Below, piece after piece: positions 16,335 to 26,700 of a stretch of DNA of 64,000 nucleotides. Source of the stretch: Micractinium sp. NFX-FRZ (Eukaryota; Chlorophyta; Trebouxiophyceae; Chlorellales; Chlorellaceae); NCBI GenBank assembly GCA_029339195.1, contig JAPTJF010000193.1, forward strand, positions 42,919 to 106,918. Direction: 5' to 3'. Both the position numbers and the translations under genes were made by a program. Each line of letters begins with the position of its first letter. Positions within the stretch are counted from its first letter, which is position 1. Under the pieces are notes generated by a model. It had not been told where the DNA came from, made no database searches, and saw nothing but the letters and a program-made list of their open reading frames with translations.

Positions 16335-19300
16335 ATGGCGGGGCGGGAAGGCAGCAGCGTTGCACAAGTTGAAGCCTCTCTAGCAAAGGACTGCGTCTCC
16401 TCTCTGAGCGTGGCCATCCAGCAGCTGGGTCTCTCCATCGATGGGTTCTATGATTGGCCTACCAAGCAGGGTGTGCAGCAGCGTGACCTGCTCGCCATGG
16501 CGGCCGCGGCCTGTGCTCCCGCCTGTGTAGCGGCTCTGCTCGGTGCTGGCGCCGATCCCAACGCCGCCAGCCCATCTGACGGCAACACGGCGCTGCACTG
16601 CGCCTGCAGCAACGCCAGTAGCAGCACAGCCCGCATCGTTGCTCTGCTCGTGCGAGGGGGTGCGGACAAGCTCCTCCCCAACCGCGCAGGCTGCACCCCC
16701 TGCGACCTGCTCACCCTAGAGACCACCCAGGTGGGAATTGAGGGCCGGCGGCGATGCCGGGGTGCCGGGGAGGTCCCACTAGCCGTTTCCCGCCGCAGCG
16801 CCCTGGCGGCACCGCCCGGGAGTGGCGGCGCAGGGCAGCCTGCCTGCCCTCTGCCAGCCATGCACCTGCCTTGCTGCAGCAGCCCCTCATCCCAGACCCT
16901 TGCATCGCTGTTGAGCGCTCACCGCGTGCCGCTTCCGCCCCTTGACTGTGCGCCAATTGGCCGTTTGAACCCCGCAGGCGGCACAGGCGCACGAGGCGCC
17001 GCCGCCCGAGGAGTGCGGCGACCTGCTGCTCCCAGAGTACAGCACCGATGACTTCCGCATGTTCTCCTTCAAGATCGACTGCTGCCCCCGCCTGTCCGAG
17101 TCACACGACTGGACGCTGTGCCCCTTCCAGCACCCAGGTGACTGCAAGGGTCGGGGCGGGCCGCACGCGCTGTGCCGGTGCAAGTACCACGCGTTGCGCG
17201 CGCGTTCAAACCGGCCCCCGCAGTTGCTGCCGGTAGGTTGACCACGCTGCCTCATGTGCGCTGTCTCGCCCTGCCGCAGGCGAGAAGGCGCGGCGGCGGG
17301 ACCCCCGCTGCTACAAGTACCAGGGCCTGCCCTGCCCCGATTTCCGCAAGGTACTGGGGAGGGTCTAGGCGGGCGGGCGGCGCTTCCCGCCGAAAGCAGG
17401 GACCCGCCTGAAGAGCGGGCCATCCCTTGTTCCCATACCCCCCTGCCCTGTTGGGGGTGCCTTGAAGCTTGCAGCGGTCGACTGCACGCTGTCTGGGCCT
17501 GTTCTGCGGGCATGCCGCCAGCGGCGGGAAAATTGAATTGAATGTGTGCCTCCCCGCCTCCCCCACTGTATCGCCTCCCCCTGCAGGGCACCTGCAAGCG
17601 CGGCGATGCCTGCACCTTTGCCCACGGCGTCTTCGAGTGCTGGCTGCACCCCAGCCGCTATCGCACACAGGTACGGGGCATGGCGGGGGGCGGGAAGTGG
17701 TGCCTGGGTGTCCAGCTTCCCCGCAACTTCCATGCTGGCCGAAACCGGACCAAGGCGGTCCGCAGCAGGCCAGACCGGACCAAACCGGACTGCCAACTTC
17801 AAATGATGACATTACACTATTAAGCTTGATTCTCTGCCCCTCGGGACCTCCCCTCCCTTACTCACTTCTCCTGTCAACCCTCCCTCTTTGTCATGCACTG
17901 CAGCTGTGCAAGGAAGGCGCTGCCTGCCGCCGCAGCGTCTGCTTCTTTGCACATGCCGTGGACCAGCTGCGCGAGCCGACCATGACGGGGGCCGGTGAGC
18001 GCAGCCGCCCGGCCAGCAGTGCCAGCAGCAGGCTCAGTGCTGCCACTCCCCACCCCCTGCCGTTGGGGCGGGTGTGTGCAGGCAGCGCGGGGCGCTTTCC
18101 GAGGTGCAACAGTCGGCAGGCGGCCCTGGGCACAAGTCCAGTACGTTGCACGGGCAGCGCACGCTTCCCTACCATCACCCAAGTTTTTCCCGCCCTTGCT
18201 CCGGCAGCTCCGTCCCCGCCCTCACTCCTGTGCCTGTGCCTGTGCCCCTCCCTCCTCCCCCATCTCCCGCACCCGCCCTTGTGCCTGCAGGCATCAGCCA
18301 GCCCGGCTCGCCCCGCGGCCTGCTGCTGCCCGGGGAGGAGAGCCAGGACACCCCCCGCTCCTGGTCCCCCACCCCTGCCAGCAGCGAGGACAGCGTCAGG
18401 ATGCTGGGCTGCTCAGCAGGTGGGCGCACAGGGCTGAGGCTGGGCGGGTTTGCTAGGGTTTGTGCGATACTGCAGTGGCCGGGCTGGTGCCAGAACGCTT
18501 GAATTGCATGGCAGCAGCGAGGACAGGGTCTTCGTGCTGGACGGCTTGCAAGCGGGGCGACGGTTGGGTGTGAGGGTTTAGGGTTTAGGGTAACGGTTGG
18601 GTGGGTGTTCTTACATGGCAGCTGCCCCCGGGCCCCCCCTTATGTGGCTTCTCGCCTGACGCCCCCACCTGCGCCCGCCCTCCGGCGCCCCCGCCTGCAG
18701 ACTCGTTTGCCAAGTTTGGGTGCGCCGCCGCCGCCGGCAGCGCGCCTCAGTACGCGCAGTACGGTCGGCGCCACCACCCGCTGGCCTGCTCCGCCGACAG
18801 CGGCGTCAGCAGCCTGAGCAGCACTCCGGTGCTGGAGGGCTCCCTGGCCGCCTCGCTGGCAAACGGCGGCGACTCGCTCTGCCTGGAGCGCACCCTCTCC
18901 TCCCTGTCCCTCACCTCTGACGACATGAGCCAGGTGGGTGGAGGGGCAGCGGGGGGAGGTGCTGGGCTAGAGGGTGGCGTGGGCTGGCCTAGATGGCAAC
19001 CGGTGGGGGCTGGCTGTCCCGAGATTGCACCTGCTCCCCCCTGTCCCTCACCTCCGACGACATGAGCCAGGTGGGGAGAGGTGCTGGGCTAGTGGGTGGC
19101 GTGGGCTGGCCTAGATGGCAACTGGCAGGGACTTGCTGACACTAGATGGGGGTTTAGGGGTTAGGGGCAAACCCTATCGCTCTGCTCCCTTTGCATCACC
19201 TCCGACAGGAGCCACTTGGGTGGGCAGCAGGGAAGGTGGGCAGGTGGGCAGAGCTGTGGGCGCTGCATGCCTGCCACTGCGCCTGCCACTGTGCTCACCT

Positions 19301-19793
19301 TCCACCCCTCCCTGCCCTGCATCCCACGCCCCGCTCACCCCTGCAGGCGGTTGCGCTGCAGCAGGTGGCAGCTGGCGGCATCGCCAACCACGCCGCTCTG
19401 CTGGCCGCCACCGCGGCCGCCGGCGGCTGGCAGCTGCAGCACTCTGACGCTCTGGCGCTGGCAGCCCACGGCGGGGGCCCGCTGGCCGCCGGCCTGCACA
19501 GCATGCTGCTGCCGGATGCCGCCACGGTGCAGGCGGCCGTGCAGGCGGCAGCGGTGCAGCACCACCTGGCCATGTACCAGGCTACGGCAGCAGCCGCCGG
19601 GGGCGCCTCTGGCGGCCTGCTGGGTGGCGGTGCGGCGGGGCACGCAGGCGGCGCGACGGCGAGCCTGCTGGCGGCGGCGGGCGTGCGGCAGCCGCTGCAC
19701 CCGCTCTCCCTCAACCTGGGCACCAACCTGGGCCACCCGCACTACCACCACCACCACAGCATGGCGCCCTCCTGCTACGCTGGCGGGCTGTGA
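16335..19793 (+). CDS. Ankyrin-repeat plus arginine-rich tandem CCCH zinc finger (RR-TZF) protein
   Basis: Plant RR-TZF proteins bind AU-rich RNA or DNA and act in stress signalling and mRNA turnover. Eight exons: 16335-16730, 16978-17137, 17280-17350, 17587-17670, 17904-17994, 18291-18419, 18701-18933, 19347-19793; 536 residues. Ankyrin repeats lie at about 60-125 ([27 protein letters not shown]). The RR domain follows from about 158 (FRMFSFKI, then [12 protein letters not shown]). CCCH1 is C204-x7-C212-x5-C218-x3-H222, and CCCH2 is C239-x5-C245-x4-C250-x3-H254; 16 residues separate H222 and C239, exactly the plant TZF spacing. The C-terminal half is Ala/Gly/Ser-rich with a HYHHHH tract near the end. 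Introns 6 and 7 carry telomere-like motifs and an exon-edge duplication. Confidence 0.94.
18573..18590 (+). repeat. Interstitial telomere-like motif (TTTAGGG type)
   Basis: AGGGTTTAGGGTTTAGGG lies in the sixth intron of the zinc-finger gene, between two CGGTTGGGTG/CGGTTGGGTGGG strings. A degenerate relative (GGGTTTAGGGGTTAGGGG) is at 19149-19166 in the next intron. Confidence 0.8.
18899..19134 (+). repeat. Duplicated exon end plus intron start in the zinc-finger gene
   Basis: The end of exon 18701-18933 (CCTGTCCCTCACCTCTGACG, then GACATGAGCCAG and its donor at 18934) is repeated with the donor at 19071, 137 bp later. The following intron text (GTGCTGGGCTAG, then GGTGGCGTGGGCTGGCCTAG) is repeated too. 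The intron part is nearly identical, suggesting a recent event. Confidence 0.9.
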
Positions 19794-19796
19794 GCT

Positions 19797-22482
19797 CAGC
19801 TCATGCCCTGCCGGCGGTGCAAGCCGCAGCGCCCATGCCTGGCGGTAGCCCGCACCAAGGGAGCAGTGGCCCAGCGGGTCACCGCGCCACGCCTGCTTGC
19901 TGGCCCCTTGCCCCCCCTTACCACCACACCCTACACCACCTTTCCGGACCTCATGATGATGCGACATGCTGTACGTGTCTGGCCTGGCCGGGGCACTCCT
20001 TTCCTGCCTCCCTGCCTCAAGAGTCTCCAACGCACCCGTTTCGAGCACCGATTTGACCACACGCTCACACGCTCATTCTGCCTGCCCCCAGCGATCGCAG
20101 CGCGGCGCACCCTTTCCTGCCCCGCCTGCCTCCCCCCAGTTTTCTGAGCGCCCCCTCGCCTCCTGAGCGTGCCAAGATCTCTGCTGCACCCCACACTGCG
20201 CACAGCCCCCCCGGTCCTTTGTCCCTGCACCTTCCCGGCATGCGCCCCTGCGCATCCGCCTTCCCCCCCTGCTTCCGCACACCTCCCCACGGTGCCATTT
20301 CAGAGCCGCATACAGCACCCAAGCACTGCCCACCCCTCTTGTGCTGCTTCCCACGGCGAGCACGGAGCAGTGCGATGGCTGCACTGCCCTGCCCTGCCTC
20401 CCCTTCCCCTTCCGCTCCGCCTTTCATGCACGAGTCCCCCCTTTTCTACGGTACACACAGGTTGCAGTACAGCAGTGCACTCATCTCTCCCTTGGCACCC
20501 CCCCTGTGCCGTGCGTTGGCATGCGCGCCTCCCCTGGCGCCCCTCTCCTCTCCCCTCCCCGCCCTGTTGGCACGTTGTCCTCCCCCCACCCCCTCCCATC
20601 TTCCCCTCCCTGCCTCGCGCTCCAGGCCTGGTTATATACTAACACTCCGACCCCCACCCGGCCCCCGGCCCACCCTGAATAACAGCCGCCCACCTCCACC
20701 GCCCTCCATGGTGCCCCGTGTCCCCCAGCCCGCCCTCACTGCTCGCTCCCGCCCTGCTCCTGTGGCACCCTTGCCCCGCGCCACACCAGCAGAGGGGTGT
20801 AGAGGCCGGCAGGCCCTGTTCCCCCTTTTCCTGCGTCCCTGAATCCTCCCGCCACTACCCCTGCCGCCCCCACACCTCACACGACCCACTCATAGCACAA
20901 TGAACGCACCCTCCCACCCCCTCCCGTCCAATCCAAGAAATGTCGCGTCTGATTTTTGCAAAGGCTTGATGCCCAGCCACCCGCCCTCGGCCCCTCCCAC
21001 CATCCCCCCGCTGTACCTCACCCCGCCTGGCTGAGCCGGCTGCTGCAGCAAGCAGCCGTCGTAAGCCCGCCTGGATGGCGCCGACTGTTTACAAGGGCAC
21101 ACCTTGTTCTCTACCACCAACCCCGACCCGCCCACCTGCCACACTCGCCAGCACTTCCCAAACCTTGCCCTCCCCCCCCTCCACCATTGTTCCGCCGTCC
21201 ATTTTACAGCCTCAGTGGATTGTAGTTTCTAGGCACGCACCCACAGAACCGGACCCCCCCCCCCCCACTGGACTCACCCCCTCCCCCTCCGCCACCTCTC
21301 GTCCCGCCCCACCCCTCGCCCCAACACCCTTGATCCGCCTTGCGACCTCTGCCCCTCGTCATGTCCTGTGCCCTTTCGTCTCCCCACTCTCTCCCCGCCT
21401 TTTCCCGTCCTTTCCCGACCCGACTTGGCCACACCAGACCCCGCCTTGCTGATTCGGCGGGCTGACACCTCACTTGTAGACCAACACCCTGGTCAGGCAG
21501 CGGCGGGGGTGCCCGGCGCTTCCGCCGGCCCCACCCGCCGCCCCGCATGCCCAACGCACCTGCACTCGTCGACGCACGCGCTGCTTGCTCGCCCCCTGCG
21601 CACCCATGTGTGCCTCCTTTTCACCCCCCCTGCCCTCCCCACCCCATACCTGTACGTGCCGGGCTGCACCTGCGGCATACGCCCCCGCGCGCCACGCGCC
21701 ACCCACCCACCCGCACCCAGAGCACGCCCTTTCGTGCACCCCGCTGCCCCCCTGATTTTATTGTTCAGGAGCCCTCTTCCACACCCCACCCTGCGCACCC
21801 CACAGCCCCACCACCCCACAGCCCACTGCCTTTGCTGCCGGGCGGGCGCGCCTCTTGGCCCCCGCACCCATCGTTCGCGCCCCCTACCCTTTCATGTCTC
21901 CAATCGCAGCATTAGCGTACTGACCTTCTAACTTTGACCTGTTTCCCTTACTCAGTAGCGTCGTAGGCGTACTGTCGTCGAACTGACTTATTTTTGACTC
22001 ACAGCCTTCCCAACTACCCGGTCTGAATCGTCGTCGCTCGCGCCCCCCTCGGCGCGCGCGCGTTTGCCCCCCACACCCCTCCCAAATAAACTGCGCCCCT
22101 TGCTGGTGTTCCACCTCTCCTGCTCTGATGTTTGGCTTGATGATTGCGATTGACTCAACTGCACCGCTGTGAACTGACATTTCACATGAAAGAGAGGGTC
22201 GGGCAGAGGAGCAGGAATGGAGGAGATGGGCACACAGGGCGGGGAGGAGGGGAAGGGAAACCAAGGCAGGACAGGGAGCAAGCAAGGAGGTCGGAGGGGG
22301 TCAAGGGTTCAGGGGGAACGCGAAGTAGGGGCGGCAAGCAGGAAGGCAGGAGTGTCAAAGCAGCGGCAGCAAGGAAAGGTAGAGCGGGAGGGCGGCACGG
22401 GGAAGAAGGCAGATGCAGGTGGTGTGCCGAGCAGGCAGCACTGGGCCAGCGGGCAGCACTGGGCCAGCGTGGCGCCCCGTCA
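19797..22482. other. Long C-rich 3' flank; no gene recognised
   Basis: From about 19.9 to 22.1 kb the + strand is dominated by C and T runs (several CCCCCC blocks, including 13 C at about 21257-21269). No spliced or unspliced gene could be supported; open frames here are low-complexity Pro/Ser/His. It is probably the 3' untranslated region and flank of the zinc-finger gene, running up to the 3' end of the convergent MZM1 gene. Confidence 0.5.
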
Positions 22483-23277
22483 TCACGCCTTCTTCTTCCG
22501 CTCGCGCGGCAGCTTCATGTCTGGCGTGACCTCCTCCACCAGTGCCCCAAGGTGCTCCTCCTGGATCGTCATCTCTGCAGCCGCAGGGGAAAGCAGGGAG
22601 GGTCCCTGGCAGGGCGGTGATGGATGCAAGTCGAGCACGACGGGCGGGGTTGCCGGGGCGAATGCACGGCTTCCAGCGGGCGGTGATGCTTGCCCTTGCT
22701 GCGATGCAGGTGCCCACATGCAGACTTTGGTGAACAGACGCCCGCGGCACCCCAGCAGATAGCATGCACGCACTACGTATCGCACGCACCATACGTGCCG
22801 CGCTCGCCCAGGGCTGCCTGCACGATGCTCGTGCGCAGGAAGTCGGCTGCCTCGCTGCCCTCTGCCAGCATCTGCTGCTGCTGCTCCGCGTCAGTCACTC
22901 CCCGCGAACCCTGTTGAGTGGGGAGGAATGGGGGCGCAGCTTCGTGGATCAGCATTGCAGCCGGACCAGGGCGGGGCACAAGCAGGGGCCTGGGCGGCGG
23001 GCAGCAGGCGGCAGCACTGGCGGCAGCGGCGGCAGGGACCGCACCTCAAACTTGGACCGGATCTCGAGCTGTGCTGCTGCCAACATTGGTGTGTCTCCCT
23101 TGAAGGCTGCACACGCAGACAGGGGAGCAGGGGGGTGAGGGGCGCGCGGGTTTGGCAGGAAGCTCTGCACTCGCTCAGTGAAGGCAATCGACGGCGTGGA
23201 CTGTGATGTATTAATTCACCTGCTCCCACGCTGCGCATTAGCTTGCGGTAAACGTGCAGTGGCTGCAGGGCAGACAT
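22483..23277 (-). CDS. LYRM7: MZM1/LYRM7-like mitochondrial LYR-motif protein (complex III assembly)
   Basis: In yeast and humans MZM1/LYRM7 is a matrix chaperone that holds the Rieske iron-sulfur protein during complex III assembly. Four exons on the complement: 23277-23220, 23106-23045, 22910-22790, 22574-22483; 110 residues, matching the family's usual 105-125. The LYR-type motif is near the N-terminus (HVYRKLMRS). It is followed by GDTPMLAAAQLEIRSKFE, then IVQAALGERGTYEM, which line up with the plant MZM1 pattern (AGDT, EIRRKFE, IVQAKLNERGGYEV) recalled from memory. The C-terminus is basic (RERKKKA). Its start codon is 444 bp from that of the divergent coiled-coil gene. Confidence 0.93.
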
Positions 23278-23721
23278 TGTGTTTGGCGGCTGGGCACTTG
23301 TAGGAGGCTGCCTGATCAGGCCAGTGCTCACGACCAATAGAATGCGACCGCAAACGCTCTGGGTTCGGTGGTGTGGCAGCCCAGCGTGGCGGTGACAGGC
23401 GCAGCAGGCTCCTCGAGCTGGTGGGCCTCTCGGCAGCAATTGGGCAATGCCAGGGTTGTCGATAACCAGCGCAGACGTGATTACAACGGCGGGCAACTCG
23501 GCAATAGCGGGTCAAGCGTTTCGACAGTGTGTCGCGGTCTCCCGAGAGCTAAGGCCACAGGCCGCAGGGCTGGAGCAGGTAGGCGTGGGATTGGGACGGC
23601 CCAGCATTGCGCCGGCACCTCGCCGCTGCCAGGCCCGGCCGCTGGCCCCCCGCCCCGCTCCCCGTGTCCCGCCCTCACCCGCCGTCCGTGTGCCGCTGCT
23701 GCAGGATCCCGCCACGGCGCC
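23278..23721. promoter_or_regulatory. Divergent intergenic region between MZM1 and a coiled-coil gene
   Basis: This 444-bp interval separates two start codons on opposite strands. An acceptor-like CTGCTGCAG sits just before 23703, so the (+) gene may have a 5' untranslated exon here. No element was identified with confidence. Confidence 0.4.
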
Positions 23722-26700
23722 ATGAGCGCCCCCGACCCCACGCCCCTCACGCTGCGCCGCACGGCGGCGGCGCGCGAGTTTGGGGACTCGTGGCTCTCGC
23801 CGGGCGTGCAAAAGTACCTGGGCAGCGCGTTTGCAGGCAGCGGCGCAGCCAGTCCCGGCCCCGGCGACGCTAGCCCGCGCTCGGCAGCACCCAGAGACCA
23901 GGTGGCCGAGGCACGGCTGCAGCATACACTGGCATCGCTGCAGCGGAAACATGATGGCCTCGGTGGCAGCATGGGCGCCGGCACCGGTGCCGGCAGCGAC
24001 CGCATTCCCGCTTACCAGCCTGCTGCCGGCGCAGCACCCACAGACATGGGTGACACACTGGCAGCCGACTACCGCGCGCAGCTGCAGCGGTACGCGCAGC
24101 AGCTGGCTGCCAAGGATGCCGAGGTGACTTCCCTGCGCCAGGTGGCGGCAGAGCTGAAGCAACAGGCGGCGGCCGCCGAGAGCCGGGCCGGGCACACGGG
24201 CGAGCAGCTGGCGCGCAACGCGGCAGCTGCGGGGCAGCTGGAGGCGACCAATGCGGTGCTGGAACGCCAGCTGGCTGAGCGCGAGGCGGAGCTGGCAGCT
24301 GTGGCGCAGGCAAAGCGGGCGGCAGAGCAGGCAGCGGCTGCTGCACGCGCGCAGGCGGCGGCCGCACAGAAGGCGGCGGGCGGGCGGGTGGCAGAATTTG
24401 AGACGGAGCGGCGATACTTCAAGGAGCAGCTGGAGCGGCGGGACGAGGAGCTGCACAGGTGGGTGGTTTGACGTGGCTTCTATGCCGGTGCACAGGGATT
24501 GAGGGCGGGGCGGAGAGCATGCAGTGTGCAACGCTGCCCCAGGCAAGCAAGCCTGTCTGTTAGGCTCGAGCCCCTCGACCGCCTGCCATGCGCCTCTGCA
24601 TAAAGACAAAGGATGACTTGCACAAGATGTGCTTGCACCCTGCCTCCTCTTTCTACCCTCTTCAGCTTGGAGGAGGCGCTGCGCAAGCAGGCGGCCGAGG
24701 TGGAGCGCCGCTCGCGCGAGTGGGCGGCCCACGAGGTGGAGCTGTCAGCGGCACACACGCGGTCGCACGGCGCGTCGGCGGCGGTGCAGGCGGAGATGGG
24801 GGTGATGCAGGAGGCGCTGGATGCTGCCAACAAGCGGCTGCGGGCGGTGGAGGCGGACAACGCCGACCTGCGGCGGCAGAAGGCGGCGGGGGCTGCTGAC
24901 CTGCGCATGCTGGAGGAGCTGCTGGCGGACGGTGACACTGAGCGGCGGTGAGCTCGACTTGCCAGCTGTGCTCGGAGGCCTGGGGTTGTGCGGCACTAGA
25001 ATGAGGATGGTGGGGGAAGGAAGGGGCAGGCGCAGGGGCGGCTGGGAGGGGAGGCGAGATGGGCATGATGTTGCTGGGTGCTGTGCCAGCTGCCTGCCGC
25101 TTCCACCCTCCCCAGCAATTGATAGGTTGCGACCTGGCCCCCTGCCCCTCACTTCTCCTGTCGCCAGGGAGCTGCACGACAAGTATGTGCGGCTGGGGGA
25201 GCGCATGGAGGCGCTGGTGAAGGAGGGCAAGGTCCTGAAGAGCTCCGCCTCGGCGGAGTCGGGCGCCGCACGCTCGGCGGTGCAGGTGGGGCTGCAGGCT
25301 GCTGGGGCGGGTGCCAATAAGGCCTCTGTAAGCTGACGGTGACAGCAGGTGCTGCCGTATGTTGCACTGAAGCACGGAATTTCGCCGTGCACGAGGCTGC
25401 AGCTGCCTGGCATACCTGCTGTGCTCCGGCCCTCCTGCTGTCCCTGCTCACCCTTGGGCCATTTCTCGACATGTTTTGCAGGAGGCGCTGAAGGATGCGG
25501 AGGCAGCAGTGAAGGAGCGGGCGGCGCTGGTGTCCAAGGTTCGGGAGCTGCAGGGCAAGCTGGAGGAGGAGGCGGCCAGCAGGAGCGTGCTCAAGGACAA
25601 GGTGCAGCGCAAGCTGATGGCGGCGGAGCAGGAGGTGAGGGGGGCAGGGCGTGTCAGCGGGGGTGAGGCAGGTGCCTGTGTGAAACATTGTTATCTACCA
25701 ATGAATTGTGGGTGCTTTGGGTTGTTGTCTGCACTGCACAACTGACTGGCAGAGGCATGGCCGAGCTCACCATGTGGGTGCTGGCCATGCCAGGGGGCTC
25801 GTGGTGCTATTGCTATTAAAGTAAGCTGCATCTCTCATCGCAGGTGGCCTTGCTGCGCGGCGAGCTGGAGGGCAAGGCGCGCCAGCTGCAGGGCCTGCAG
25901 GCCGACATGAAGTCGCTGCAGGCGGAGGCGGAGGCCAAGCTGGGGGCCTGCGAGAAGCAGGTGCGTGCTTGCCTGTGATCGGGGGCCTGGAGGCTAGTCT
26001 GGAGCTGCGCACCTTGACGCTATGAGCCAGCAGGCAGCAGGTGCACTGACCTCCCAATTCCAATGCATTGTCAGCGCCTCCATCCACTTGTCGTCATTGC
26101 CTCAGCACATCCGTCTGTGTGCCTGCAGGTGCTGGCATTCAAGGACCGGGCGTCTGCCCTCAAGCAGGAGCTGGAGAACGAGCGGCAGCGCGGCAGCAAG
26201 GTGAGGTATGGTCTTGGGGGCGGGCACATCTTCTTGGAGTAGCAGCAGCACGTTGAGTTCTGTATGCCCTGCACTTTCATTTAAAGTACGGCGTCCCGCT
26301 GTGGCTGCCCTGTTACAGGCCAAGGAGACAGCAGAGGCGCTGTACAGTGAGCGGCTCAAGGTGGAGCTTCAGGCACAGGTGCGTTGGGTCAGTGCGGCGT
26401 AGGGCGGGGCTTGTACGGGTCAAACAGTGCAGCACGGTATGACGGCAGTCCAGGTGTAATGCGCTTGCACACAAGCTAACTTGGGCTGGCACTACATCAT
26501 CAAGTGGCTGGTGTGTCTACCCCGCAGGCCCTCAAGTATGAGCGGCGCATCCAGGAGCTGGAGGTGCACTCAGTGGGCAGCAGCACCGTGGGTGAGTGGT
26601 ATTCCTGAGAAGGGATGTGGGCAACAGCTGCAGATGGCCTTCTGCACTGTGGGAGCAGCATGCTCTGTAGCAAGGTAACGATACGGAGGTGGGCGTGCGC

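Noticed and set aside
20169..20842. Overlapping Pro/Ser/His-rich open frames in the C-rich flank
   Set aside because: Low-complexity translation of C/T runs; no splice sites or domains.
22120..22200. Isolated TTGATGA ... CTGA resembling a C/D snoRNA
   Set aside because: No terminal stem, too short a spacing (about 45 nt), no internal boxes.
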